From the NCBI RefSeq assembly GCF_020497125.1, contig NC_059075.1, forward strand, positions 29,052,003-29,116,002: a stretch of DNA of 64,000 nucleotides. Reading direction: 5' to 3'. The translations under genes and the position numbers were made by a program. Under the pieces are notes generated by a model, which saw nothing but the letters and a program-made list of their open reading frames with translations, did no database searches and was not told the DNA's origin. The stretch is from Mauremys mutica. Its lineage: Eukaryota; Chordata; Testudines; Geoemydidae. Positions 12,387 through 24,825 of this stretch are shown piece by piece (position 1 is the stretch's first letter; each line of letters starts with the position of its first letter).

Positions 12387-12537
12387 ATCATTCAAGGTGA
12401 ATCCCAGAAGTCATGTTCCAAGTCTATAGCAGAGAAGGTTACAGAGAGTTGCCAGCAAATCTGCCAGTGTAGACCACCTCCTCCATTACCACCACCCCCA
12501 CCACCTCCACCACCTCCTAGGTTGCTTGTGGTCCCAA
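12387..12537 (+). CDS. PRIMA1: PRIMA1 exon 3: proline-rich attachment domain
   Basis: Encodes residues 32-81 and the first base of codon 82. It holds cysteines 41, 53, 57 and 59, followed at once by PPPPLPPPPPPPPPPRLL (61-78). In PRIMA1 this proline-rich attachment domain threads through four C-terminal WAT helices of cholinesterase, and the upstream cysteines form disulfides with catalytic subunits. The proline tract matches my memory of the mammalian protein residue for residue. The acceptor is TTTCTTTACAG; the donor is GTAAGT at 12538. A second GT four bases later would shift the frame and meet a stop in the next exon, which settles the donor. About five residues (near 44-48) seem extra compared with mammals. 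Confidence 0.96.
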
Positions 12538-13944
12538 GTAAGTAAAGATTGGTACTGCTGCCGTATGTCAGAGGGAGGAGTGGACAATGGGGGGCATTTG
12601 GACAGATGGAAAGTGAAAAAGTGCGAGAGAGAGCACAATTAAACTTGGTTGTAATTTTTCACTTAGTGAATGGGAAAAAAGTTCTTGGTAAAAGTAGAAA
12701 TGTATTTTCTGATTAATTAATAATGTACTGTTTTTGTAGAGGAGCCAGAGAAAATCCTTCCCCTCATTAAGCTTTGTGTTCCCTTGCACTCAATGACTCA
12801 CTAATGATCTAGCCTCAGGGAATGTATTCCCCACCTTGTTTTCTATATTTTCCCCTCGTTTGCATGATCATTTTAAAATATTTTATGACTCACTTGTTAC
12901 TGGGTCTGCAGCTTAGAGATCTTTATGTAGCTTCCCTTACGTAAACCACAAACAAATCAGCCTCCATGAATAAGCTAAAAGCCAAACAATATGACTGGAG
13001 TCAGTTTTTGCTCAATTGAAGTCAATAGAGCTATGCCAGTTTAAACCAGCTGTCAGGCTGGCCTGTTGTTCGTAACTTGATTATTTAAAAGTACAGTAAC
13101 GGTGAGAGACATGTCAAGAATGAAAAGCCCAAGCAAGCAGACTGTGCTCTCAGCCACATATATATGAAGTGCAGAGACACAAAATGCATATCCTCAGCCC
13201 CAACCAACTGGTGCATTCAAACTCCAAGTAAATGGGAGGAAATGGGTACATTTTACCAGGCCCCGGTCACAAGGCCATCACTCGTGAGGGAAAAAAATCA
13301 GGCTAAATTGTAGATGTTTGAGTTCGACTAAATGTTATTTATATAATCTCGGTGAGTATGTTTGTACCTTTTTCTCTATCGGTGTGGGTTGGGATGGAGG
13401 CTTGTGTAGGCCCAGTGAAATGTTGCTCATGCACACCCATTATGCCATTGCTATTACAAGCTATAGGCAGGAGTAGTAGTTGGAGGCCACTTCTCCCATC
13501 ACATACAGGTTTGTGGACCACTGGGCCCATACCATGAAAGGATACAATAGCTCAGCCCACCCACGCCACATTGTTTCTGCACTCCCACAGAGATTTTTCT
13601 AGAGTATGGAGTGTGAATCTCTTGAATGGTCTCTACAGCTTGCACCATAGTACAGTAGAAATGTGCTGTTTCCACTGTTTTGGGAGTCTTACATTGCCAG
13701 GAATAGGGTGGTCAGGCAGAGGGAATGAAAACAATGTGGATCCCCAGCCAGGAGGTGTGAAAATGGAGAGTGCTGCCTCTGTGAACTCCGGATCTCCAGA
13801 CTACATGAGGTTGAGTGAGAGGGTAGGGCAGGTGGTGGCATACCTAAGGCTGGGGCACAACGGGCCCCTACTAACCCTGCAAAGGTTCCACAATAATATT
13901 TAATAGGAACTGAATCTAACTTTTAACTGAGTTTAATTTTTACA

Positions 13945-14368
13945 TGAATCATTTCTGTGCTGTGGAACTCCCCTCATACACTCTCATGTAACGTGTCATC
14001 CCTCAGCCTGATTACCTGAGAGCTCCACATCAATCAACCAGAGCTCAGCCAATAGATGAAGGTCTAACCAGGTGATCTCAAGGCCAGGGATACAGGCTTC
14101 CAATGAGAGCAGCCATTCCGAGTCTGCTCAACGTCGCTACCATGGAGCAGCTGCTTGGTAATTCTGACAGACTGCCCCAGTCCCAGCCTGTGACTGCTCC
14201 TGCTCTAGCCTTGTTCCAGCCCATCTCTTGGTTCTTGATTTCTGCTCTGACCCCTGGCTCCATTCCAGAGCCCGACCACTAGGTCTCACAGCTGCTGCTC
14301 CAACCACTAGACCTGATTGCTGTTGCCTCAACCACTAGGCATGACCATCCACGTCTCAGTTTCTGATA
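13945..14368 (+). repeat. 5' LTR of the gypsy element
   Basis: It aligns by eye with 18811-19179. Shared blocks include TGA(A/G)TCATTT at the start, CTCCACATCAATCAAC, AAGGCCAGGGATA, TTCTGACAGACTG, and CCACTAGG near the end. The two copies differ at many sites, so the insertion is old. The copies also differ by short insertions near the 3' end. Confidence 0.65.
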
Positions 14369-14445
14369 GTTTGTGCAGACTACCTCCTTTTGTGCTGGCT
14401 CCAGCAGCTGAGATGGAGACCCCTGGAATGTCCATCACCGAGACA

Positions 14446-14995
14446 GAAACATAGAAAATTAGGGTTGGAAGAGACCTCAGGAGGTCATCTAGTCCAACCC
14501 CTTGCTCAAAGCAGGACCAACCCCAGCTAAATCATCCCAGCCAGGGCTTTGTCAAGCCTGACCTTAAAAACCTCTAAGGATGGAGATTCCACCACCTCTC
14601 TAGGTAACCCATTCCAGTGCTTCACTATCCTCCCAGTGAAATAGTGTTTCCTAATATCCAACCTAGACCTTCCCCCTGCAACTTGAGACCACCACTCCTT
14701 GTTCTGTCATCTGCCACCACTGAGAACAGCCTAGCTCCATCCTCCTTGGAACCCCCCTTCAGGTAGCTGAAGGCTGCTATCAAATCCCCGCTCACGCATC
14801 TCATAAGTCTGTCCTCATAAGTCATGTGCCCAGCCCTCTAATCATTTTCATTGCCCTCTGCTGGACTCTCTCCAATTTGTTCACATCCTTTCTGTAGTGA
14901 GAGCCCCAAAACTTGATGCAATACTCCAGATGTGGCCTCACCAGTGCTGAATAGAGGGGAATAATCACTTCCCTCGATCTGCTGGCAATGCTCCA
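14446..14995 (-). mobile_element. CR1 LINE fragment (RT C-terminus and 3' end)
   Basis: The minus strand encodes [16 protein letters not shown] and [11 protein letters not shown] (14830-14980), then YLKGG and DGARLFSVV (14700-14780). This is the typical end of the CR1 ORF2 reverse transcriptase. The 3' end, on the left, has GGTTGGAAGAGACCTCAGG and the AACATAGAAAAT terminus. It is 5'-truncated, as most CR1 copies are. It sits between the gypsy 5' LTR and gag start, so it is younger than the gypsy insertion. Confidence 0.88.
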
Positions 14996-14998
14996 GAG

Positions 14999-15850
14999 AT
15001 GACAGAGTTGGTCCAGAGCCTTTGGAATCAAGTTGCCCAGTTGCATCTGGAGAATGCCTCCCTCTGCTCACAGATCCTGGCAGCCACAGTAACCCTAATA
15101 CAGCCAGCTACAATATCTGAAGGTTCCATTGCCAGAAAGATTTGATTGAAACCACCAATAGTTCTGTGGTTTTCATAACCAGTGCTGCCTTTTGTTCCTG
15201 ATGCATCCTACAATCTATCCCACTGATCAGACCAAGCTGGGGCTTATCAGTTTATTGACTGCTGAAGCCCTGTGGGGGCCTCACTGCTCCTGGAACAGAC
15301 CAATCTAATCAACAAGTTCATCCAGGCCTTCTCTGTAATATTTGAGGATCCAAATCACACCTGTACCACCAAGCCCACCCTGTAGTTTCTCCAGCAAGGC
15401 CATCAGCCCGTCTCAGCCTATCTGCCCGTTTTCAGCATCTGGTCCCCAATACAGAGTGGAATGAGGCAGCACAGTTTTACTATTTCTGCCAGGCTCTGAA
15501 CTATGACATGAAAAGATTAATTGGCACAGGTTGAATCTCCCATTAGTTTGGACTCATATATTGAGCAGTACCTCCAGACTGACAGTTGTTTGTTCCAGTG
15601 ATGCCAAGAATAGAAGAGGTAATACCCACAACTCCAGCCTCGTCCTGTTTTGTTCCAGCCATCCCATCGAGCTATCCCAGAGCTGGAGCCTATGCAGATT
15701 GATGTGACGCAAAGGTATCTCACAGATCAGGAGAAGGCATATCGACCGCAGAACCATCTTTGCCTGTATTTTGGGAGGCAGGGCCACTTTTCCATGAGTG
15801 CCTCCTTAAATCTAGACCTTGGGCAGACCTGGGGAAATGATCATGTCCAG
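14999..15850 (+). pseudogene. Gypsy gag remnant
   Basis: An ATG at 14999 opens a glutamine and leucine-rich start typical of chromoviral gag and soon meets stops. At about 15761-15806 a degenerate CCHC zinc knuckle can be seen: the first cysteine and the GHF histidine remain, while the other two cysteines have been lost. The region cannot encode a working capsid protein. Confidence 0.55.
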
Positions 15851-15949
15851 CACCATTAGAGGTGGACATAACCTCAGAGTTGAGTCCTCCATGCAAGTCC
15901 CCTCTTGGCAGTCATGAATTGTCATCCTCCAAACCATCAGGTCTTGCTG

Positions 15950-18780
15950 TCTCTGGGTCCCAGCTACATCTGGGGTGAATTTCACCCAACTTGAACTAGT
16001 GGATTCTGGTGCATCTAGTAATTTAATAGATGTTGGATTCACTAAGGCAACACAACTTCTGGTGAAATGGAAGCCCACTCTGGATCTAAACTGAAATCTG
16101 AGATCAGAGACTCTGCATTTCAGATTATGTCACCTTGCTTTCTGATCATGCTTGGTATTCCTTAGTTCTCAGTGCATGATCCACACATCTCATGGAAGAA
16201 GCTCAAGATATGATTTGAGTTGAGCTACTGCTGACAATCATGTCTAGGTGAGTCAAGGGCCAAGGAAACAAGAACCAGTGCTGAGAAACCTACTGCCTTC
16301 TGTGCCCAGCAGATTCAAGGAGCCAACAGCTCATTAATCCCTGTGAAATATCAAGAGTTTGTTGACATATTTGATTAAAGGAAAGCTAATATTTTGGCCC
16401 TGCACAGACCTACAATTGTCCCATCCATCTCCACCCAGGGGCTAAAATTCCATTTGGCTGGATTTACTCCTTATCAGAGCCAGAATTCAGGGCCCTACAA
16501 GAATACCTTGACAAGAATCCTGCAAAGAACTTCATCCGTCCAACCACATCTCCTGCTGAGGCCCCAGTTTTATTTGTGAAAAAGAACCTTGTACCTTGTA
16601 CCTTTATATGGACAAGTAGGATTTGCCACTGATCAAAGAGCTGTTGGAAAGGATCTGTTCCACCAAGGTATTTACCAAACTCAATCTTCATGGGTTTACA
16701 ACCTAGTCCATATCTGGGAGAGCAACAAATGAAAAACAGCATTTTGCACCCATTATGGACATTTTGAATATCTGATTATGCCTTTTGGTCTCTCCAATGC
16801 CCTAGCCACATTCCAGCACTTTGTCAATGATATTTTCAGGGATGTTTTAGACCAGTTCGTGGGGATCTACCTAGATGACCTCCTCATCTTTTTGGAAAGT
16901 CAAACCCTTCATGATCAACACTTCCAGATGTAAGCTCGAATGTCTCCAAGTGTACAGCCTGCATGGAAAACCCAAGAACTGTGAGTTTGACAGCTTTTCT
17001 CTTGACTTCTTAGGCTGTGTCATTTCTTCTGATGGATTAGGTATGGACCCCTGCAGCATGTACACAATTGTGGACTGGGCAGCCTCAAGGAATGTCCGTG
17101 ATGTCCTGTGCTTCCTGGGGCTTGCCAATTTTTACCAAAAAATTATCAAGGACTTTTTGAAGGTGGTGACCCCAATTACCCTGCTGCTCCAGAAGAATAC
17201 CACATTTACTTGGATTCAGGAGGCCCAAGTTGCCTTTAATAGATCAAAGGAAGCATTTATATCAGCACCCATCTTGGTACATCTGGACCTGGCAAAATCC
17301 TTCATTGCTGGAGGAGACACCTCCAATTATGTGATCAGAGCAGTTTTGTCACAACAGCACAGGCACCAGAATGTACTCCTCTCTTGTGCATTTTATTCCC
17401 AGAAACTCATGGCCATGAAAGAAAACTATGAATTCTGTGACAAAGAACTAGTGGCCATCAAGGCTGCTTTTGAGGAATGGCATCACCAAGATTCACATTT
17501 CCTGGTCCAGATATATACAGATCATAAGAACTTGGACTACCCGTGAACTTCAAGGGCTCTTAACCAGCATCCAGTGGTCCCTTTTTTTTATTCAGGTTCA
17601 GATGAACACTAACCTGTCATCCATATACCCAGAATGGTAAATCATATATACTGGACTGCAAGGGTGAGTACTTGGACAAGAAAAATAAGGGTTCTGAACT
17701 TACCAGAGTATGAAACCCTGCCGTTTCACCCATGTGATGATGAACAATGACTTGCTTTCTTTTGTGAAGCCCTTCCTATCCCACAATCCATTTGTAGTAA
17801 ATGTCAAGCTTATGTCAACCTGTACAGACTTAGGTCCTGACTCAAAATTCTCTTCCAAGAATAGGTTTCTCACATTTAGGGACTAGATCTATGTCCCTAA
17901 TGGTGAACCACGTCCAGCAATACTCCAGGTCTGCTACAATTTGCCCCTGGCTGGCCATTGGAAAATATTGCGGCTGTTCTCTCGATATTTCTGGTGGCCA
18001 AAACTACATCTGTATGTTAAGTCCTATATTGACTCCTATGATGTCTGTGCTCAGATGAAGATTCCCCCACACTAACATCTTGGTGCTCTGATTCCACTGC
18101 TGATTCCCTCCTTCCCTTCACCAAATTCACATACAATAATTCTGACCACTGATCAACCTGCCAGAGTCCTTTTTATGACAAATATGGTTTCCACCCTTGG
18201 TTTCACCCATCCGTGCCACAAGCCTCCTAGGTACTTGCAGTTTCCAACCTTTTCAAAGACCTTCACTGCATCCAGGAAGAACTGAAAACCCACCTAGAGT
18301 TAGCCAAAAGAGATTAGAAGCATTACATTGACCTCCATCAGTGGGCAACCCCTCAAATTGCAGTTGGAGATAAAGTATGGCTCCAACACAATACCTTGAC
18401 TCTACTCAGCCTTCAAGGAAGTCAGATTACTGATATCTTGTCCAATTCTGGGTGATCCAGCAGATCAGCCCTGTGGCCTTCAAACTCCAACTGCCTAGGG
18501 CGATGAAAATGCACCCAGTATTTTACATCTACTTGCTGAAAAATTACACTGACCACTCCTCCCTCGGATGAGTACAACTGCCATATCCACCCATCGTAGT
18601 CCAGGGGCCTGAGGAATATCTAGTGAAGCAGATCTAGGCCTCCAAAATTCTCTCAAGGAAAACCCATGTACTCTGTTGATTGGGAGGGTTATGGGAGCCA
18701 GACAAAAATATACATGCACCTGACCTGCTTCAAGAATTCCATTGGTCACACCATGATAAACTTGGCTCAAAGACACCTGG
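15950..18780 (+). pseudogene. Gypsy pol remnant (PR, RT, RNase H, IN, chromodomain)
   Basis: Motifs in order: aspartic protease DSGAS (16002-16016), RT catalytic YLDD (16868-16879), the RT connection block ending in FLGLANFYQK (near 17115), an RNase H start with the usual DASD changed to GDTSN (near 17320), TDHKNLDY (about 17517-17540), an integrase zinc-binding relic with FWWPK (near 17990), and chromodomain residues WEPDKN with ELLQEF-like sequence (18690-18740). One frame is open from 16875 to 17546; elsewhere stops and frameshifts are frequent. Not functional. Confidence 0.75.
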
Positions 18781-18810
18781 TAGGCATCTTTTGAAGAGGG
18801 GGTAATTTAA

Positions 18811-19179
18811 TGAGTCATTTGTGAGCCTAATGAGTGCTCTCTGAGCCTTAGGCTGATGAGCCATCCCTGAGTATGATTGCCTCGGGGCTCCACATCAATC
18901 AACTAGGGCTCAGCCAATCCACAGGCAAAGGTCTATCCAGGTGATCCCAAGGCCAGGGATATAGGCTCCCCATAAGAGTAGCCACACCAGTCTGCTCAAT
19001 GTTGCTACCTCACCAGGAGTATCCCCTGCTGCTTGGTGGTTCTGACAGACTGCTCCTGTTCCAGCCCCAGCTGCTTCCTGCTCCAGCCTTGTTCCAACCC
19101 CACTCTTGGTTCCTGATTCCTGCTCTACCCCTGGCTCTGGTCCCTGGCCGAACCACTAGGCCACTTCTTAGTTCTGACA
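18811..19179 (+). repeat. 3' LTR of the gypsy element
   Basis: Preceded by a purine-rich tract (GAAGAGGGGG, 18793-18802) that would prime plus-strand synthesis. It starts TGAGTCATTT and ends TTCTGACA, matching the upstream LTR over most of its length with scattered differences. Confidence 0.65.
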
Positions 19180-20689
19180 CCAAGAAGTTCCGAGGCAGCA
19201 CCCAGAAGCAGACTCTCCTTGCAGTGTAGTTCCCTTGAAAGGTGGAGGCAGGGTTAGCCCCACAAAACAGACACTATGTTGACTGGGCTAGGTGAACAAT
19301 GTGGAGGAAAATCTCTTGTGACATCCCCAAGCTCCTTCATGGGTTTTCTCCACATAAGGGCTGTTTTAGGGCCTTTGCAGCAATGTTTAGATTCTCCTCC
19401 TAGATGCTTTTAGTTCCTTCAGAAAGGAGTTCCATATTCCAGAGTATCTATCTAATTTGTCTATATTTTTGCAAATTAGTCTCTCCAAAAAGGCAACCTG
19501 CACTATTAATTCCTACCATTGCCTTTAATAAACTCCCTGGGAGGTCAGTGTTGCAATGTACCCTTCAAGTTATTACCTGAAGGGAAATGTAACCATTCTG
19601 TAGTGTCTCTTGACTATTTATCACTCAATTTATCAGTCCCCAAAGGTTCTAATGGTGCCTTACTTCCCAAATCCCTCTTCTAATGCAAAGACCACCAACT
19701 CTTGCACTTGGGGGTGAGAAGGCATTCACTGAACATGTGAAGAAGGGTATTTCATAAGTTTATTACTGCAGAGGAGAAAAGGAGCAGAATTTTCCAGTGT
19801 ATCTTCAGCTAGGAGAGTGTCTTGTATCTCTGCCATGCCACAGGAGTCTAAGGCAACAAAATAATAGTGCTTTGAACCCTTGGAAAATATACTGTCTACT
19901 GACAACTTGAAAAAGGGAGATCAAGGTTTTAAATATCAGGAAGAATCTTTGTCAGCATTTGATAAGACACTGTGTACATTTATACTCACTGTTTCCCTGA
20001 GCGACCTAACCCCAAATGACTAATTTTTTAACAAGTTATTTTGTTTTAAATGTATCAAAAAAATTGCACGTCCCATTCCCTAGTACATTTTAGACTAGCA
20101 AAAGACTAAACCAAAACCTTAAGTGCCATGAATTAACGTAAGTGTCCAGCAATCCCTCTATTGCAACAGTGTGCAAATATTCTTGTTAAATATCAGTGTT
20201 ATGGATGTTTCCTCTGAACAACTGTAGTGCCCCCTCTCCACCTGGTTACCTTTTTTAATGCCAATCTGCTTACAGGTGTTGATGGACAGGTCTGGGTTTT
20301 TCTGGATCCCACCACCCACTTAGCAGGGTGTATCGTCTTTATTTTTTCCTATGAATTTATTTGGCCATGCCTTCACCCACCTTGCTCCTTCCTGGCAGGG
20401 TTACCAGAGCAGCTTGGGAGGAAAATTTTAATTACAGGGTAATTCCCACTTACTCGCCAGATAGTTGGAGACTTCCAAGAAATAACACAAACACATACAA
20501 TATATTCAACACAATAATTATATTAAACAGGAGACAAATAAACATAACAGGGTAAAACACTATTTTTAGGGTCACCAGTGCCCATGCTGATAATACCCAT
20601 GACTTTCCCCAGTCACGTAACCTGATGCAGCAAATATAAGATTAGTGTCCCATTGGTACACATACTTTGTTGGGGTCCTTATTGATTTA

Positions 20690-21596
20690 TGGCCACAAAA
20701 TTCTTCTCCGCAGTGGTCTAGCAGTGTGCTGACTGGGTTCAGTACAGCCCAAAGGACTCACAAGTAGGAGGAGGTGGTAAGTCCCTTTATAGGTTTAATA
20801 TGCAGCAGGTTATAAAATCCCCAAACCCTCACTCCCTGGCTTGAGGACACAGTTCAGGGAGTAGGGGGTCCCCAAAACAAGTTCCCTGACTGACTAACTA
20901 AAAGATGGTGCACTCACAAACTCCATGAATGATCCTCAGGTTCAGAGATGACTCTGGACTCCTCAGTCACTGCAGAGGGGCTGATCTCTATTGACAGGGA
21001 TCCTCTTCAGACAGGAGTCAGGCTGCTTGTGGTCCCAGGATTTCCCCTCACCACAAAGGGGTGCAGAGCTCAAGGTGCAGATTACACAACTATACTAAAA
21101 TCCAAACTGTAGTTTTCTAGCTCAGCATCTAGACACACTCACAGCAGGCAGCAGCCCTGGAGCAGCAGCCAGAGCAGAGCTGACCATGTGGTGACTGGTT
21201 TCACCTAGGGAGCTGGAGGGCTAACTCAGCCTGGCTGGGGAAGTTTCCCAGTAACACTCTACAAACTGGGAGTCATCAGAGGGAAAAGCCCAGCTGAGGG
21301 ATCTTGCTGTCAGGTCCCTAGAGGCCAGTTCTCAGGGGGTCCCTGCATGCAGGCCTGGGACTCACCAGCTCCCCACACAGCCAGTCCAGCCTTGCCCTAG
21401 CTGGCTCCAGACTAACTCAAAAATGGCTTCTCCCCTTTCCCGATCTCCCTGGGAAGGGCATCTCACTCCCTGTTGGTTGCTGGGCAGACTCTGAGTCTGC
21501 CTTGGCTCCCCCTCCCTACCAGGGACAGGGTGCCTCTCCCTGTGCGGCCAGCAGACAGAGCCCCAGGAATCTAGGTAATCTCCTTGGGGGGTTACA
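20690..21596 (-). repeat. Probable LTR fragment, minus strand
   Basis: Read on the minus strand it begins TGTAACCCCCCAAGGAG, an LTR-like start, and continues through roughly 0.9 kb of fairly GC-rich sequence without coding motifs. I could not find the other end or a target duplication, so the class and the left boundary are uncertain. Confidence 0.35.
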
Positions 21597-22573
21597 CAAC
21601 ATTCAGGGAGAGAGGACAGTATAGGGACAGGACAGGCAGTTATTAAATGGTTGATGCTAGAATTGCACAGTGTGCAATCACTGTGAAATCATTAAAGTTG
21701 AAAGACTAGAGAGGCCTCAGCAAGAAGCATCAGCCCAGGGAGATTACAAGATCTTTATGTTTACAAGATAATGAGTCTGAACCCTCAGGCACTTTGAAAA
21801 GATTTAGGTCCTGATTCTCAAAGCTCTTTATCAAGCTTCCCACGCAAAGGCTACAAACTGCTAGATACAATTCTTAAAAGCACTTTGCAGTAGAACTGTT
21901 AGTTGCTAGAGGTTTAAGTAACTCCCAAATCATTCTAAAATTGCTATTGTGGTTTGAGACTACTTGTGAAAGTTCAGTAAGTACTAAGTTCTTTTGTACA
22001 TTCAGTTATTGTGGGCCTTGAATGTCCTTATTATGGTTAATAGTAGGAGTGTTTGAGGGGATGATGTGAGCATTAGATTTGCATTTAGTGTCTGTTTAGA
22101 CATTTGGGTATCAGATCAATGTGGCAAATGTTAAGCTCCGCCTACCATTTTCTTATTGAATAATTACATTAACTATACGTTTTGTGCAGTCAGTTTGTAA
22201 ACGTAGTGACCAAATGTCAGACATAATTACAGGCAAATGTTGTATTTTCTCTGATGGAATAATGATCAGTTAATTCCCTCCACAGAAAATCAGGGCAAGG
22301 TTTCTAGCACAGCTTTACAGACCCAAAGAGTTAAGATAATTCAGATAACGTTCACTGAGCAGAAACTAAAACACACCTTTCGGCAGTCCTTGAATATTGT
22401 GGAAGCATGGGAGATTCTCAGTGATGCATTGCTGTAAAGATAACACTTCATTTGAGATGCTGGGGGAAGAATTCACAAATCGAGGACCAAGGCTTTAAGT
22501 CCCAGCTGCTACAAAATGCTCAGTGAAGTCAATGGGAGTTTTTCTTGAGTAAAACTGACTAAAAAACAAGGTT

Positions 22574-22793
22574 GTTGTAGTAATCAGGATTGTCCCAGGA
22601 TATTAGAGAGACAAGGTGGGTGAGGAAATATCTTTTATTGGACCAACTTCTGTTGGTGAGAGAGAGAAGCTTTTGAGCTTACACAGAGCTTGTGTTCATG
22701 TTTGGAGAAGAGCTCTATGTAGCTCGGAAGCTTGTTTCTCTCACAACAGAAGTTGGTCCAATATAAGATATTACCTCACTCACCTTGTCTCTC
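22574..22793. mobile_element. Fold-back retroposon, copy 2 (TSD 14 bp)
   Basis: Same family as copy 1. The left end keeps the fuller terminus (GTTGTAGTAATCAGG...GTCCCAGGATATTAGAGAG). The arms pair through CTTTTATTGGACCAACTTCTG and its complement near 22750-22775. Flanking direct repeats of 14 bp, TAAAAA(A/G)CAAGGTT, lie at 22560-22573 and 22794-22807. The + strand has a worn hammerhead-like core (GGAGAAGAGCTC...AGCTCGGAAGC, about 22712-22740). Confidence 0.75.
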
Positions 22794-24183
22794 TAAAAAG
22801 CAAGGTTCACATTGTGATTGACTCCTGCAAGAGTGTGCAAGGAAGAGAAAGGGGGCAAAAAGGTTCTTTGTTCTGTTTGCACCCCTTATTCAGCATCAGC
22901 AACATCCGCTGTCCCTCGACTAGCTACCCCCAAAAGAGGTGGCACGGTATCACCACCACACATGCCCCAGTAGTAGAGCCAGACAGCCCTATAAGGGAGT
23001 GTGAGTGTATTGGTTTGGCTGATGTTCAGTTAGTTAAACACCCACTAGTTAACAATTAGCTGAAATAATTGCTAATGTGTGAACTGAAGCCATGTATGCC
23101 AAGGATTGATTTGTTGACACTTGCATGTGCATAAATGGTTAGCTCTTTACAGCTCATGAACTCAGCAAAAGTCTGTCCCAAGCTCTCAGATGAGATAACA
23201 ATACCATCAATTCAGTGCTCAAAGCCAAAATGAATTACATCATTGCAGGGGACTCCACATCTCTAGGCTATAATTGTACTATTTTGGTTTTCAACAGGAA
23301 ATCTTCTCCTTTCTCTCTGGAACCCCTGGAGTTGAATTTCCGGCCACAATTATGGGCCTAATTTACTAATGAGTTGAGCTAGTGAAAATCCTATTTAAAA
23401 AAAAGACATCCAACCACAAACGCTTCTAGAAATGGAGCAGCTTTTTCGCATCTGTGTCAGCCCAAACATACAGTTCAGTTTGTGAAAGCTTGCACAGTTC
23501 ATTCAGTGGGCCTTGAGGAAGGCTAAATAGATTTGGCCACATTAGTACAGATTGTCACAATATGCATTTGTAGCCCAGGTGGATCTGAAGGGCAACTCTT
23601 AGGCTGAACCCCCTCCAGCGTCAGAGGAAGTTTCAATGCAGAGCTCCAGCTAAATATTGTAGTTTGGGCTGCTCAGTCATTTATAGCATAATCCTTCTTA
23701 CTAGTCATTTCCTGTAGAGAAAAACTGCAAGATGAAATCTAAATTACTGTGAGGCAAAAGACTGAGGAACAGTTTGGTTTATGCTTTTCCACCTGCCTAA
23801 GTCCTCGCAGAGGCCTCTGATGGGAGAGAGTCCTCCCGGAGGTGGGAGGGATATTGCAATTGCAGAAACAAGTTCAATCTCCTCCCTGCTAGAGGACCCA
23901 GTGGGGACTCCTGCATCTGCAAGAGCAGGAGGTGCTGCGGAGAGAAAAGGCCTGCTTAGGGCAGTCAAGTAAGTAATGATCCAGCATATGCCCTGAGCAG
24001 CCATCTACAGAGCCTTGACTTTCAACTAAAGCTTCCTTTCCCCAGTGAAACACCAAGGTCCCAGTGTCAGTCATCTCTTAGGGAGAATCCCTCTGGGGTG
24101 CAGGGGAATTCACCTCCCTACACAGCTTGGGTGAATCTGACTCCATAGTTATTCTGACCATAACTGTATTGTTTTCAATAGTG

Positions 24184-24825
24184 TGTGACAAAGTTCCTCC
24201 TCTACCTTGGTGGATCCTGCGCTTATTGGCAGATTTGCTCATCTCAGTGATCTTCCCCACAGTCTGGGTCAACTCCTCCTGTGTCTGATCAGGAATTGGG
24301 AGGTTTGGGGGGAACCCAGGCCCACCCTCTACTCCGGGTTCCAGCCCAGGGCCCTGTGGATTGCAGCTGTCTATAGTGCCTCCTGTAACAGCTGCATGAT
24401 AGCTACAACTCCCTGGGCTACTTCCCCATGGCCTCCTCCAAACACCTTCTTTATCCTCACCACAGGACCTTCCTCCTGGTGTCTGATAACGCTTGTACTC
24501 CTTAGTCCTCCAGCAGCACACCCTCTCCCTCTCAGCTCCTTGTGCCTCTTGCTCCCAGCTCCTCACACACACTTCCTCTCCTCTGGCTCCCCCTGGCCTG
24601 ACTGGAGTGAGCTCCTTTTTAAACCCAGGTGCCCTGATTAGCCTGCCTTGATTGGCTGCAGGTGTTCTAATCAGCCTGTCTGCCTTAATTGGTTCTAGCA
24701 GGTTCCTGATTACTCTAGTGCAGCCCCTGCTCTGGTCACTCAGGGAACAGAAAACTACTCATCCAGTGACCAGTATATTTGCCCTCTACCAGACTCCTGT
24801 ACCCCACTGGTCTGGGTCTGTCACA
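24184..24825 (-). mobile_element. Solo LTR, 642 bp, endogenous retrovirus-like
   Basis: It starts TGTGACAAAG and ends GTCTGTCACA, with inverted TGTGAC/GTCACA termini and a 4-bp direct repeat AGTG on both sides (24180-24183 and 24826-24829). On the minus strand a TATA-like TTTAAAAAGG lies near 24615, so the LTR probably reads leftwards. No internal viral genes are next to it: a solo LTR left by recombination. Confidence 0.7.

Larger units (their letters stand above)
13945..19179 (+). mobile_element. Decayed Ty3/gypsy chromodomain retrotransposon
   Basis: Similar terminal repeats, about 13945-14368 and 18811-19179, share blocks such as CTCCACATCAATCAAC and AAGGCCAGGGATA. Between them, in the expected order, are remnants of gag, protease (DSGAS at 16002-16016), reverse transcriptase (YLDD at 16868-16879), RNase H, integrase (about 17950-18060) and a chromodomain tail (WEPDKN near 18700). 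Order and chromodomain place it with vertebrate chromoviruses of the Sushi type. There is no envelope gene. Many stops and frameshifts make it inactive. No clear target duplication was found. A CR1 fragment is inserted near the start. Confidence 0.8.

Noticed and set aside
12542..12547. Alternative splice donor four bases after the chosen one in exon 3.
   Set aside because: Using it shifts the frame and leads to a stop early in exon 4, whereas the donor at 12538 keeps the known protein.
16875..17546. A 223-codon gypsy RT-RNase H frame as a possible domesticated gene.
   Set aside because: It lacks the upstream RT core in the same frame, the RNase H DASD motif is changed, and stops surround it. 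No sign of selection can be claimed.
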